Source: Vibrio celticus (GTDB taxonomy: Bacteria; Pseudomonadota; Gammaproteobacteria; Enterobacterales; Vibrionaceae). Taken from it: a stretch of DNA of 64,000 nt. How positions within the stretch are numbered: position 1 is the first letter of the stretch; every line of letters begins with the position of its first letter. The notes beneath the pieces were generated by a model. It was not told where the DNA came from. It saw only the letters and a list, made by a program, of their open reading frames with translations, and made no database searches. Made by a program: the position numbers and the translations under genes. Location: the NCBI RefSeq assembly GCF_024347335.1, contig NZ_AP025464.1:372001-436000 (forward strand), read 5' to 3'. Of this stretch, positions 38,837-47,059 are shown piece after piece.

Positions 38837-38916
38837 CCCCAAAGCTTTTATTAGCTAATGTTTTACAAAGAGAAGCAGTTATAAATATCAGCGATTAAAA
38901 GATAAGTCATGATAGA

Positions 38917-38958
38917 AGAGTGTTGTTTATCGGTTGAACACACTCTTTCTCACCTCTA
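38917..38958 (+). terminator. Possible terminator of dsdA
   Basis: AGAGTGTT (38917-38924) pairs with AACACACTCT (38937-38946) with a two-base bulge and is followed by TTCTC. It is a weak candidate. Confidence 0.3.
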
Positions 38959-39088
38959 ATTCCCACCGTTACTTAAACAATAACTTGCGCAGATCGTTAT
39001 CCAAAACACACATTTTATAAATTAAACTTCTTAGATGTTCTAACTATCAGTTAGGTTGAGTGGAATTTAACTTGATAGGGATTAAGCT

Positions 39089-39889
39089 ATGCAAACGGAT
39101 AAAGTGATGCAGACAAGACACATAAACACACCAGAAAAATTACTCCAGCGTTTAGATGCGATAGGGGACTCTTTGGAAGCATCGGGTAAGGCTCATGCTT
39201 TACTGGGATTGGGCTCGGTAGGTATTGAAACAGAACGACTTGATCAGTATTCAGATGTCGATTTTTTCGCGATAGTACAAACGGGGCATAAGCAGTATTT
39301 CTTAGACAGCTTGCATTGGCTCTCAGACATTCACCCAATCGACTACGCGGTGAGAAATACCGTCGATGGCTATAAAGTCCTGTACGCTGACGGAATCTTT
39401 TGCGAATTTGCGGTGTTTGAATCCCACGAGTTAGCGCATATTCCATTTGCTGAAGGGCGCATTGTTTGGCAGCAACCTGAATTTGATACTCAGTGCTGTA
39501 TCCCACCAGTAAAAGGGGAGGCAGGCGCTAACTCCCAAGAGTGGATCATTGGTGAGGCTCTAACCAATCTTTATGTGGGTATGTCTCGTTATAATCGAGG
39601 CGAAAAGCTGTCGGGCAGTCGGTTCGTTCAATCTTACGCACTTGATCGTTTGATCGATCTTGTGGATCAAACTGAACATTCTGAGCCTGAATTCGTCGAT
39701 GAGTTTATGTCGGATAGAAGACTAGAAGCGCGCTTTCCTAAGTTTGCTCAATTGCTACCAACCTTTACCCAAGGTTACGAGCGTACGGCTGAATCGGCAC
39801 TTGCCCAACTAGCGTTCCTCAACACCTACTTCACAGTCAACCAAGCCATGTGTGACCGAATCATTGAGCTGTGTTCCGTTAAAGATTAA
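39089..39889 (+). CDS. Nucleotidyltransferase-fold protein (lincosamide/aminoglycoside type)
   Basis: The product, 266 aa, shows the polymerase-beta nucleotidyltransferase signature GLGSVGIETERLDQYSDVDFFAIV (residues about 41-64). This is a variant of the GS-x(9-13)-DxD motif; a third acidic residue may be E113 or nearby. The C-terminal half is helical, as in adenylyltransferases that modify antibiotics. Conservation of both Asp residues suggests an active enzyme, but the acceptor is unknown and no resistance phenotype should be assumed. It stands alone. A second ATG at 39107 is possible, but the first has better spacing to preceding purines. Confidence 0.65.
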   Translation: MQTDKVMQTRHINTPEKLLQRLDAIGDSLEASGKAHALLGLGSVGIETERLDQYSDVDFFAIVQTGHKQYFLDSLHWLSDIHPIDYAVRNTVDGYKVLYADGIFCEFAVFESHELAHIPFAEGRIVWQQPEFDTQCCIPPVKGEAGANSQEWIIGEALTNLYVGMSRYNRGEKLSGSRFVQSYALDRLIDLVDQTEHSEPEFVDEFMSDRRLEARFPKFAQLLPTFTQGYERTAESALAQLAFLNTYFTVNQAMCDRIIELCSVKD

Positions 39890-39977
39890 GCCTATAACCT
39901 ATTAATCTTATGACCTATTTTCTTGGTGCGCGTAAATAACAGTTGTCGCTCGTCTGTATTGTTGATAGGTTTTAACC

Positions 39978-40031
39978 ATGAAATTTAATTCTGCTTCAAC
40001 TTCAATTTTCTTTTGGTGGTGCTCTCAATAG
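39978..40031 (+). CDS. Leader peptide with tandem Trp codons upstream of trpS
   Basis: A 17-codon frame MKFNSASTSIFFWWCSQ ends in TAG 109 bp before the trpS start. Two adjacent TGG codons (40014-40019) occur in a peptide whose other codons are ordinary. Tryptophan is the rarest residue, so a WW pair in so short a frame just before a Trp-tRNA synthetase gene is unlikely by chance. GATAGG 8 bases upstream is a weak ribosome site. The stop codon falls inside the first hairpin, as in amino-acid operon attenuators. Expected role: ribosome stalling at the Trp codons when charged tRNA-Trp is scarce would free downstream trpS expression. This is inference from layout. Confidence 0.7.
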   Translation: MKFNSASTSIFFWWCSQ

Positions 40032-40136
40032 AGCAGCACGGAATACTTACATTCTTTAGCTGCTGGACGGTAGCTAAGAATGTCATCAAAAATGTCGCCT
40101 CTTTTTATCTCCAGTAGCCTTTTTAACTTGGAGATA
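40019..40136 (+). promoter_or_regulatory. trpS leader: Candidate trpS attenuator: alternative hairpins and masked ribosome site
   Basis: Segment 1 (TGCTCT, 40020-40025) pairs with segment 2 (AGAGCA, 40030-40035). Segment 2 can instead pair with segment 3 (AGCAGC at 40032-40037 with GCTGCT at 40059-40064). Segment 3 can pair with segment 4 in a 12-bp stem with one bulge (40049-40061 with 40072-40083). A separate 8-bp stem, TATCTCCA (40106-40113) with TGGAGATA (40129-40136), covers the GGAG ribosome site of trpS. No U-tract directly follows the 3:4 stem, so control may be on translation rather than termination. Confidence 0.55.
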
Positions 40137-40140
40137 CACC

Positions 40141-41202
40141 ATGAATACCAACTCAAACAGCCATACCGACAGCAATAATATTGGCAGTAAGAACAATACC
40201 AACAAGCCTGAAATTATTCTGACTGGCGATAGAGCAACTGGACCTTTGCATTTGGGTCATTACGTCGGTTCACTTAAACAAAGAGTCTCTTTGCAGCATA
40301 TTCACGACCAAACGATATTGGTCGCTGACATGCAAGGGCTTACCGACAACGCCCATAATCCTTCGAAGGTTTCTTCCAACATTCTCAATGTAGTCGCTGA
40401 CTATCTTGCGGTGGGTATCGACCCGACCAAGACCACGATTTGTCTGCAATCACAGTTGCCGATGTTAGCTGAGCTCACCATGTTCTACAGCAATCTTGTT
40501 TCTATCGCTCGCTTGGAACGCAATCCAACGGTCAAAAGTGAAATTCAGAACAAGGAATTTGGACGATCTATTCCAGCAGGCTTCCTCACTTATCCAATCT
40601 CACAGGCGGCAGACATCACTGCTTTTAACGCGACTTTAGTGCCTGTTGGCGATGATCAATTGCCGATGTTGGAACAAACCAATGAGATAGTAAGAAAGGT
40701 TAACTCGCTTGCTGGTAAACCAATCTTAAATGAATGTAGGCCGCTTCTCAGCAATGCATCTCGCCTCCCTAGTACTGATGGTAAAAGTAAGATGTCTAAA
40801 TCGATGGGCAACGCCATTAATCTTGGTGCGACAGAGAAAGAGATCAGAGCTGCCGTTAAATCCATGTATACCGACCCAAACCATCTGCGAATTGAAGACC
40901 CAGGTAAAGTAGAAGGCAATATCGTGTTCACTTATCTTGATGCTTTTCACACAGACGCTAACTATGTCAGTCAACTAAAAGAGCATTACCAAAGAGGTGG
41001 GCTAGGCGATGGACAAACTAAGAAAGTATTGGAAGAGTGCCTGCAAGAGATGCTTCGTCCTATTCGTGAAAGAAGATCAGAGTTACTGGATGATAAAGCG
41101 CAACTCATCGAAATTTTACGCAATGGCACCCAAGTCTCTAGGGAAAGAACGCAAAAGGTATTGTTCGATGTAAAAAACGTCTTTGGTCTGAATATTATCT
41201 AG
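40141..41202 (+). CDS. trpS: Tryptophanyl-tRNA synthetase, possibly the auxiliary copy
   Basis: The product, 353 aa, activates tryptophan and charges tRNA-Trp. The class I signatures are GDRATGPLHLGHYVG (HIGH motif as HLGH, residues 37-40) and SKMSKSMGNA (KMSKS at 217-221). An Asn/Ser-rich N-terminal extension of about 20 residues (NTNSNSHTDSNNIGSKNN) precedes the catalytic fold and is not part of the usual enzyme. Vibrios carry a housekeeping trpS on chromosome I; this sequence sits among chromosome II genes and is preceded by a Trp-codon leader, so it may be a second, inducible enzyme. Whether another copy exists cannot be seen here. The start follows GGAG by 7 bases. Confidence 0.9.
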   Translation: MNTNSNSHTDSNNIGSKNNTNKPEIILTGDRATGPLHLGHYVGSLKQRVSLQHIHDQTILVADMQGLTDNAHNPSKVSSNILNVVADYLAVGIDPTKTTICLQSQLPMLAELTMFYSNLVSIARLERNPTVKSEIQNKEFGRSIPAGFLTYPISQAADITAFNATLVPVGDDQLPMLEQTNEIVRKVNSLAGKPILNECRPLLSNASRLPSTDGKSKMSKSMGNAINLGATEKEIRAAVKSMYTDPNHLRIEDPGKVEGNIVFTYLDAFHTDANYVSQLKEHYQRGGLGDGQTKKVLEECLQEMLRPIRERRSELLDDKAQLIEILRNGTQVSRERTQKVLFDVKNVFGLNII

Positions 41203-41338
41203 TACTGGCTGCATGTAAATAAAGTCAATTAATTTGAATGATGATTGCGGTTGATTTATAAAATGGATTTTGTGAATGGAAATGAGGTTGTATGGTAACG
41301 TATGATCTCAAATTCCAGCTTTCAGTTATGGTAATTAA

Positions 41339-41707
41339 ATGAAAACTAGCGTTTTACTCCCTTTGCTACTTCCAGTTTTGGCCTTAATGCCTGGCTGTTC
41401 AGATGTGGTTATTGATGAGTATTCGACCTATGCACAAGCCAAACAAGAGCTATTGTTCGACAGAGGTTGGTTACCCGATATTCTGCCTAAATCTACAGTG
41501 ACGATTGAAGTGAATAACGATCTGGATGCGAATACTTCAGAAGGAAGCTTCATCATCAACGAGCCAGCATTGTCTGAATTTGTTGGTAAATTAAAGCCAA
41601 CTGAATCAACCAATCAATTTCAATTTGTAGATGGCGAGAATGTTTGGGTGTTCAAGGTAGGTGATGATAGTTTAGTTTCCTACACGCTCAGTAAGAGCGA
41701 AGGCTAA
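41339..41707 (+). CDS. Small predicted lipoprotein, unknown function
   Basis: The product, 122 aa, has a lipoprotein signal peptide with the lipobox LMPGC (Cys about residue 20), so it is probably anchored in the inner or outer membrane facing the periplasm. The mature part is acidic. It contains AQAKQELLFDRGWLPDILPKST, a motif I associate with small exported proteins of unknown function near YbbD-like domains, but I cannot name a family. It has no clear operon partner, being separated from trpS by 137 bp. Confidence 0.7.
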   Translation: MKTSVLLPLLLPVLALMPGCSDVVIDEYSTYAQAKQELLFDRGWLPDILPKSTVTIEVNNDLDANTSEGSFIINEPALSEFVGKLKPTESTNQFQFVDGENVWVFKVGDDSLVSYTLSKSEG

Positions 41708-41831
41708 GTTCAGTAATTCCAACCTACATTTCGGTTATGAGTTATGTGGGTTGTCGAATGACATTGTTAATCTAGCTATGCCTAGTCACTGCCAATAAGC
41801 CCTTATCACTCTAAGTTACAGGAAGGTAATG

Positions 41832-42215
41832 ATGGAAATCATTCAGTTGGATCATTTGGTATTAACCGTGAGTGATTTGCACATTGCGGTCGACTTTTAT
41901 CAGCGGGTGCTTGGAATGAAGCCCATCGAATTTGGTGAGGGCAGGTTAGCGTTGTCATTTGGGACGCAGAAGATTAATTTACACCTCAGCGGTAGCGAGT
42001 TCGAGCCAAAGGCAAGGCGTGTTCAGGTCGGTAGTGCAGACCTCTGCTTTGTTACCAATACACCAATTACAGAAGTTGTCGAACACATCCAATCGCAAGG
42101 CGTCGCGATAGAAGAAGGGCCAGTACCACGAACAGGTGCAATAGGGAAAATTGTTTCTGTTTATATTCGAGATCCTGATGGCAATCTGATTGAAGTCTCG
42201 AATTATCAGTTCTAG
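41832..42215 (+). CDS. VOC-family (glyoxalase/bleomycin-resistance fold) protein
   Basis: The product, 127 aa, is a single vicinal-oxygen-chelate domain made of two beta-alpha-beta-beta-beta units. Likely metal ligands are His in LDHLVLTVSDL near the N-terminus and Glu in DPDGNLIEVSNYQF near the C-terminus, with another His in KINLHLSG. DFYQRVLGM is the usual helix start. It is probably a dimer acting on a small oxygenated substrate; the reaction is unknown. The start at 41832 is preferred to the overlapping ATG at 41829 because GGAAGG is then 5 bases upstream. Confidence 0.85.
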   Translation: MEIIQLDHLVLTVSDLHIAVDFYQRVLGMKPIEFGEGRLALSFGTQKINLHLSGSEFEPKARRVQVGSADLCFVTNTPITEVVEHIQSQGVAIEEGPVPRTGAIGKIVSVYIRDPDGNLIEVSNYQF

Positions 42216-42345
42216 GCCTGAAATCGTACGCTTTTGTTTACTCTTCAAGAACATGACATTTCACTTTTACGCTGCTTGGTGCTGGATGTAGTCAATCAAA
42301 TAAATTACAATCGAACAATGTTTTATTAATTCGTGCTTTATCATT

Positions 42346-42831
42346 ATGATGAAAAACTTACTCATATTCATCGTTGGCCTGTTCTTCTTAACAGCTTGTT
42401 CTTCAACGAGTAATCATCAGCTAGACGATGAGACATTGAGCAACGAAGACGCTATGTCGAAAAGCGTAGAGGGAGAGAGTAACCTCGAGACTTCAAGCTA
42501 TACAAACGCTGAGACCAGCGTTGATTCTTCCAATGATTCTATCGTTAATCATCAACCAGTCACTAACCTTGATTCAAATAACGACACGATAGCTCACGCA
42601 CATGCAGAGCCAGAGCCAGAGCCAGAGCCAGAATCAGAATCAGTGGAACCTTCTCAAGTAGCAGCGACAGAAACAACGGAAAGCGATGCTAAGAGTGGCA
42701 GTGAAAAAGGCATCGGAAGCTATTTTATTCGTCATAATAAACCGACTAAGACCGTGATTAAATCACTAGAGGGCGTGACAGATGCATTGAACGTCATGAC
42801 GTTTGGGATATTTGCCACCGGTAACGGTTAA
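42346..42831 (+). CDS. Predicted lipoprotein with acidic Pro/Glu repeat
   Basis: The product, 161 aa, has an N-terminal lipobox (FFLTACSS, Cys about residue 18). The mature region is low-complexity: Ser/Asn/Asp rich, then AHAEPEPEPEPESESVEPS, encoded by a run of AGAGCC hexamers that could vary in number. A conserved-looking tail follows (IGSYFIRHNKPTKTVIKSLEGVTDALNVMTFGIF). The repeat may act as a periplasm-spanning spacer, as in TonB-like Pro/Glu linkers, but no function is known. It is followed by a strong terminator and appears monocistronic. Confidence 0.7.
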   Translation: MMKNLLIFIVGLFFLTACSSTSNHQLDDETLSNEDAMSKSVEGESNLETSSYTNAETSVDSSNDSIVNHQPVTNLDSNNDTIAHAHAEPEPEPEPESESVEPSQVAATETTESDAKSGSEKGIGSYFIRHNKPTKTVIKSLEGVTDALNVMTFGIFATGNG

Positions 42832-42875
42832 ATCGTTAACCTATAACGACAACCTAATAGATAGAATGAAACGTG

Positions 42876-42903
42876 AAGGCGAGCCAGATGGTTCGCCTTT
42901 TTT
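42876..42903 (+). terminator. Terminator after the lipoprotein gene
   Basis: AAGGCGAGCC, loop AGAT, GGTTCGCCTT, then a T-run. One of three near-identical hairpins in this window. Confidence 0.85.
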
Positions 42904-43188
42904 GATCTTCTAAATCTGGCCACCGTTCTTCCTAAGAATCGTGCTCACTTATCTGAGCGCTGAGTCAGGCGACGGTAAACGAAAATAGGAAATTATTAGT
43001 TCTGGAAGGGACTCGCCGAATTTACCCTGTTTGACTTGTTATATGCATCAAGGGTTCTAATACTCATCCCAAAGTAAGCAATGAAATCTAATCTTACAAA
43101 GACAAATCTTATATTCACTTACGAGCATAGTAAGATGTTTGCTGTTAAGTGCGGTTAGGTTTAGTTATCAATATTCTAGGGAAGAAAA
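42904..43188. other. Intergenic region before the carbonic-anhydrase-like gene
   Basis: About 285 bp with no supported gene, repeat or known operator. It probably contains the promoter for the next gene; AAAAATG is preceded by GGGAAG. Confidence 0.5.
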
Positions 43189-44052
43189 ATGAAGAATAAG
43201 AGTGTGTTTTTAAGTGTCGCGATGGTGATGTTGTCAGCTCATGCAAATGCATCAGACACGAGCCATGAGTCTGTATCAGATGGTGTTATCGCAGAGCAAA
43301 GAGCGAAGCTTTCTGAAAACACCCAAGGGCAAGGTTTTGGCCCGCAAGCCCCACGAGATTTGGGTTCATTGAAAGGAACAAATACCAGGCTGTTTTCGGA
43401 TGCCCCTGATTCAACAGCAATGAACTTATGTAATATTCACTTCCATAAGAACGCTGAGCACAAAGGCGGCGAGTTTACTCAATACGCTGGCAATGGTGAT
43501 GGGAAGGGCTTCCAGAGTGGTTTTAAATACACAGGTAAGTTGAGTTCAGCTGAGCTGAAACCATTTGAGGGTAAGGTTTGTCCGAGCGATCATGGTTCTT
43601 TGCATTCGGGCGACACCATTGAAGTTCACTATGTTTATTCAACGGCGCAAGTTGAACCGGGTGAAACATTGGGCGCTTGTTTTAACGACGCAATTACCAA
43701 CCCGCAACTGCGTGTAGAAACCCAAGTTTACGTATTAGTGAATGACGACAGAGCACTCGACTTTGAAGCGCTCGCTAAACATTCAAAAGTGAACGGCTTA
43801 CACCAAGCACCAAACATCCCACAAGATACTGGCTCAGCGATCCAATACGCAGGCTCTACAACGGGCCCTGGTTACAATGAGCAAGGTTCACCTTTCCAAG
43901 TAACATGGAGCGTTAGACCACAAGTCGCGAAAGTAAATATCGCGACAGTAGGTAGCTGGTGTGAAGGCAATGACTTTAACGAAGATCACGCCCACGGTGT
44001 GAGAAACTTGGTGGTTAACCCTGAGTTGTTATCACCTATTCGTAATGACTAA
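43189..44052 (+). CDS. Delta-class carbonic-anhydrase-like exported protein
   Basis: The product, 287 aa, has a signal peptide (LSVAMVMLSAHANAS). The mature sequence NLCNIHFHKNAEHKGGEFTQYAG holds closely spaced His residues suited to zinc binding. DTIEVHYVYSTAQV and GACFNDA, with conserved Cys, resemble the bacterial relatives of diatom delta carbonic anhydrases (CA_like family). It would act in the periplasm, interconverting CO2 and bicarbonate. The family assignment is from memory, and activity is not assured. It is monocistronic, bounded by a terminator, with the LysR gene downstream. Confidence 0.6.
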   Translation: MKNKSVFLSVAMVMLSAHANASDTSHESVSDGVIAEQRAKLSENTQGQGFGPQAPRDLGSLKGTNTRLFSDAPDSTAMNLCNIHFHKNAEHKGGEFTQYAGNGDGKGFQSGFKYTGKLSSAELKPFEGKVCPSDHGSLHSGDTIEVHYVYSTAQVEPGETLGACFNDAITNPQLRVETQVYVLVNDDRALDFEALAKHSKVNGLHQAPNIPQDTGSAIQYAGSTTGPGYNEQGSPFQVTWSVRPQVAKVNIATVGSWCEGNDFNEDHAHGVRNLVVNPELLSPIRND

Positions 44053-44076
44053 ACGATTCTGACCAATAAAATGATT

Positions 44077-44104
44077 AAGGCGAACCGATGGGTTCGCCTT
44101 TTTA
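44077..44104 (+). terminator. Terminator after the carbonic-anhydrase-like gene
   Basis: AAGGCGAACC, loop GATG, GGTTCGCCTT (10-bp perfect stem) and TTTAG. Confidence 0.88.
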
Positions 44105-44198
44105 GTTGGATATAAGTGACATCGTTTAAACAGAGACTTGTTTGTTAGTCACAATGGTGCAATTATTTAACGAGTGATATTACTCGAATGCATGTCTT

Positions 44199-45149
44199 AT
44201 GATGACTATCGAACAACAGCTTTCTCGGCTGGATCTAAACTTATTAGTGTCGTTAAGTGTTTTAATCAAAGAGAGGAACGTAACGCGAGCTGCTAATACT
44301 TTGTATCTGTCTCAACCTGCGATGAGTCGTACGTTAAGTCGCTTGCGAGAGTTGTTTGATGACCCACTGTTTTATCGAGAGTCTAATGGCTTAGTGCCCA
44401 CGCAAAAAGCGCTAGAACTGCAAGCACCTTTAGACGAGTTGCTATTGGCGATGAGAAGCCTAGTAACGAAATCTGCGTTTGATCCTGCTGAATGTGTTCA
44501 AACCTTTGTTGTTTCTGTGCCGCCATTAATGAGTCGGATGCTTTCTGTTCCCCTTGCTGAACGGTTCATGCACGATGCTCCAAACGCCAGTCTTATCGAA
44601 TATCCGATTGCAAAAACGCCTACTAGTCAACTGTTATCACGAGATGTAGATTTTACTATTCATATCGAAGCCCCGAGCAATCCAATCGAATTCCCATATG
44701 TGAGTCTTGGCCAGATCTATCCGGTATTTTATGTTTCAGAAAATCACCCTTTAGCCCAAGCTGAAAATGTCACGCTTGAGCAGTGCCTCGAATCTCGTTT
44801 TGTCGATCTCACGCTCGATATTCGCTCGAATTACGGGCTGCAACACCCTGTAGATACTTACTTAGTTAAGAATGGAATGCAGAGAGATATTGCTTTTAAA
44901 AGCGGACAGCTTCTTACGCTGGTGGAAGTGATGCAGAGCTCGAATACAATTTTGGTTGCTACCCACAAATTGACGGAACTAGAGGGAATAGGCGACAAGA
45001 TAGTGCCGATATTCTCTCTAGATAATGTACCCGAGTTAATGTTCGAACTGTTTTTGATTGAGCATAAAAGAACCGTTACTAGCCCAGCCCATCAATGGTT
45101 CAAGAACTTAGTCGTGTCGGTGATTGAAGACGTTGTTTGTGACAGTTGA
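44199..45149 (+). CDS. LysR-family regulator (NodD/LeuO-like length)
   Basis: The product, 316 aa, carries the winged HTH near the N-terminus: LDLNLLVSLSVLIKERNVTRAANTLYLSQPAMSRTLSRLRELFDDPLFYRE. It is followed by GLVPTQKALELQAPL, typical of the LysR subgroup with the RxxFxDPLFxR motif, and by a ligand-binding domain. The next gene downstream in the same direction is a DUF1254 protein 441 bp away, a distance suggesting separate transcription. The target is unknown. Either of two adjacent ATG codons could be the start. Confidence 0.88.
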   Translation: MMTIEQQLSRLDLNLLVSLSVLIKERNVTRAANTLYLSQPAMSRTLSRLRELFDDPLFYRESNGLVPTQKALELQAPLDELLLAMRSLVTKSAFDPAECVQTFVVSVPPLMSRMLSVPLAERFMHDAPNASLIEYPIAKTPTSQLLSRDVDFTIHIEAPSNPIEFPYVSLGQIYPVFYVSENHPLAQAENVTLEQCLESRFVDLTLDIRSNYGLQHPVDTYLVKNGMQRDIAFKSGQLLTLVEVMQSSNTILVATHKLTELEGIGDKIVPIFSLDNVPELMFELFLIEHKRTVTSPAHQWFKNLVVSVIEDVVCDS

Positions 45150-45589
45150 TTAAGGCTACGGACTTTAGAGCTGGCCTAAGCAATAACCAGCTAGAGCAAT
45201 AACCGACCTCCAGTTTTCATATGGATCTGGTTTAGATACTTCAGCGCCTGTGATTCATAACATGACGTCTTCCTTTCCTGCTTTATTATTTCTAATCATC
45301 AGTTGGTTTGCGCTCAGCCAATTTCAACTACAGCCCTAAACTGGATTCATTGCCCTACCTGTCTATTGTTAACCAGTGAGCCTGTTGAAGGTAATCGTTC
45401 ATCTTAAGAATAAATCGATAGTGGCGACATAACTTTCATGCATATCTCTTATACGGAGATGTCATTTGTGAATTTATGCTGCCTTGATAACATTGTTCAC
45501 AAGTTGAGCGGTTAACGAACTAACTGTTCGAACAAAAACAAATGGACTATGTATTGATTTAGCGTTATCGATTTTATTAGAGGTCAACA
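45150..45589. other. 440-bp gap before the DUF1254 gene
   Basis: It contains only a short near-direct repeat (AGCAATAACC at about 45179 and 45195). I see no convincing terminator, operator or small gene; the right end should hold the promoter of the next gene. Confidence 0.4.
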
Positions 45590-46645
45590 ATGAAAAAATT
45601 AGCATTAGTAGTTTTAGGTTTAAGCGCAGTTTCTCTTTCTTCTTACGCAGCTGAAGAAGTTTCGACTCTGACAGAGTTCTTCAATGCCGATGGTGAAGTG
45701 ACTACCGTCGACAATTACGCGGTGTACGAAACGTCACGCCAATATTTGAAAAACCAAGAGCTTGTTGGCGTTAATAAATTCCTACACAAACGCGAGCTAA
45801 CGCCAACTGATAAACAGCCTGTGGTTCGAATGAACCGAGACACATACTACTCAATGGCTGTGATTAACGTTTCACAAGGCGCGACGATTACGTTGCCTGA
45901 GATTCCTGAAGGCAAATACATGTCGATGGAGGTGATTACAGAAGACCACCGCATTCAGCCAATGCAATACGGTTCTGGTACGTTTGATCTTTCTACTCAC
46001 AGTGGTGACCACGTGTATGTCATCGTTCGTACTGATGCGACGTTCACCAAAGATGAAGTTCATAAAATCCAAGATCAGATGAGCATTGATGCAAAAGCAG
46101 ATGGCGAATTCATGGCAATGCAAGTGGATGAGAAATCATTCGATGAGGTAGAGAAAAACCTTAAGATGGAAATGCCCAAACTACTGAAACGCGATGGTGC
46201 TCAGGCGACGTTTGGTATGTTTACCAGCCCTGAAGATGCTTCAAAAGAGATGTTTACCAAAGAGAAGTACGCAGTGGGCGCGGCTATCGGTTGGGGTGGC
46301 GCGCAGTTAGATGACAATATCTATGAAGTCTCTGGCAACTTCCCAGCAGACACTTGTCATCAGGCAACCTTTGATGACCCTAAAAACCAAGCGTTTTGGT
46401 CGGTAACTGTCTACAACAAGCAAGGTTTCATGTTTGGTGAAGTGGCGAACGTAAGCTCAAACACGGCTGAGAAAAATGCCGATGGCACTTACACTGTAAG
46501 CTTTGGTTGTGGTGATGATGCGGTAAACAACATCAAAACAGAAAACGATTCTGGTGTGTTTAACTTAGCTTTCCGCCATTACATTCCAAGCCAAAAAGTA
46601 CGCGATGGATTCCGAGTGCTTCCTTACGTGAAAGCAGTGAACTAA
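45590..46645 (+). CDS. DUF1254/DUF1214 exported protein
   Basis: The product, 351 aa, has a signal peptide (ALVVLGLSAVSLSSYA). The body splits into a DUF1254-like N-terminal part (VVRMNRDTYYSMAVINVSQGATITLPE, KYMSMEVITEDHRI) and a DUF1214-like C-terminal part (GNFPADTCHQATFDDPKNQAFWSVTVYNKQGF, ending LAFRHYIPSQKVRDGFRVLPYVK). Such proteins are widespread, periplasmic or surface exposed, and without a settled function. GAGGTC lies 8 bases upstream of the start. A terminator follows, so it is monocistronic. Confidence 0.75.
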   Translation: MKKLALVVLGLSAVSLSSYAAEEVSTLTEFFNADGEVTTVDNYAVYETSRQYLKNQELVGVNKFLHKRELTPTDKQPVVRMNRDTYYSMAVINVSQGATITLPEIPEGKYMSMEVITEDHRIQPMQYGSGTFDLSTHSGDHVYVIVRTDATFTKDEVHKIQDQMSIDAKADGEFMAMQVDEKSFDEVEKNLKMEMPKLLKRDGAQATFGMFTSPEDASKEMFTKEKYAVGAAIGWGGAQLDDNIYEVSGNFPADTCHQATFDDPKNQAFWSVTVYNKQGFMFGEVANVSSNTAEKNADGTYTVSFGCGDDAVNNIKTENDSGVFNLAFRHYIPSQKVRDGFRVLPYVKAVN

Positions 46646-46677
46646 TGTTGCGATAGTCGTACAACGATTGATAGATG

Positions 46678-46711
46678 CGCGTTATTACCCATGGTAGTAG
46701 CGCGTTTTTTT
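46678..46711 (+). terminator. Terminator after the DUF1254 gene
   Basis: CGCGTTATTAC pairs with GTAGTAGCGCG (two G-U pairs), then seven T. Confidence 0.85.
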
Positions 46712-47059
46712 ATGGGTTCTATTTTGTTTCTTGTTTTCTTAGTCGGAGAAACAGAAAGACCAAGTCAAAAAATGGTCTAACTTTGGTTATACGTAGCGTG
46801 CCTCAGTTCAAATAAATCAATTAAACCTTCTTCCATCGATACTTTCAGTTGCACCACGCATTTGTTCGAATTTAAACCCACTGACACCTTATGTGACAAC
46901 GCTTCCAGTTATCTTTGCAGCCTCTAGATAGAACAAACACCACATACCAGTGTTATAAAAACCGATAGCCGTTGAGTTTTATGAATCCTAATCGCGATGT
47001 ATAGTTATTGATAGTTTATTCAATAATTGTATCTATAGCTGTCATTTGATGTGGGTGTT
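46712..47059. other. About 350-bp upstream region of the pilin gene
   Basis: AT-rich; no small gene or operator recognised. TTGATA at about 47008 with an AT-rich block 18 bases later could be a promoter, but it is weak. Confidence 0.35.
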
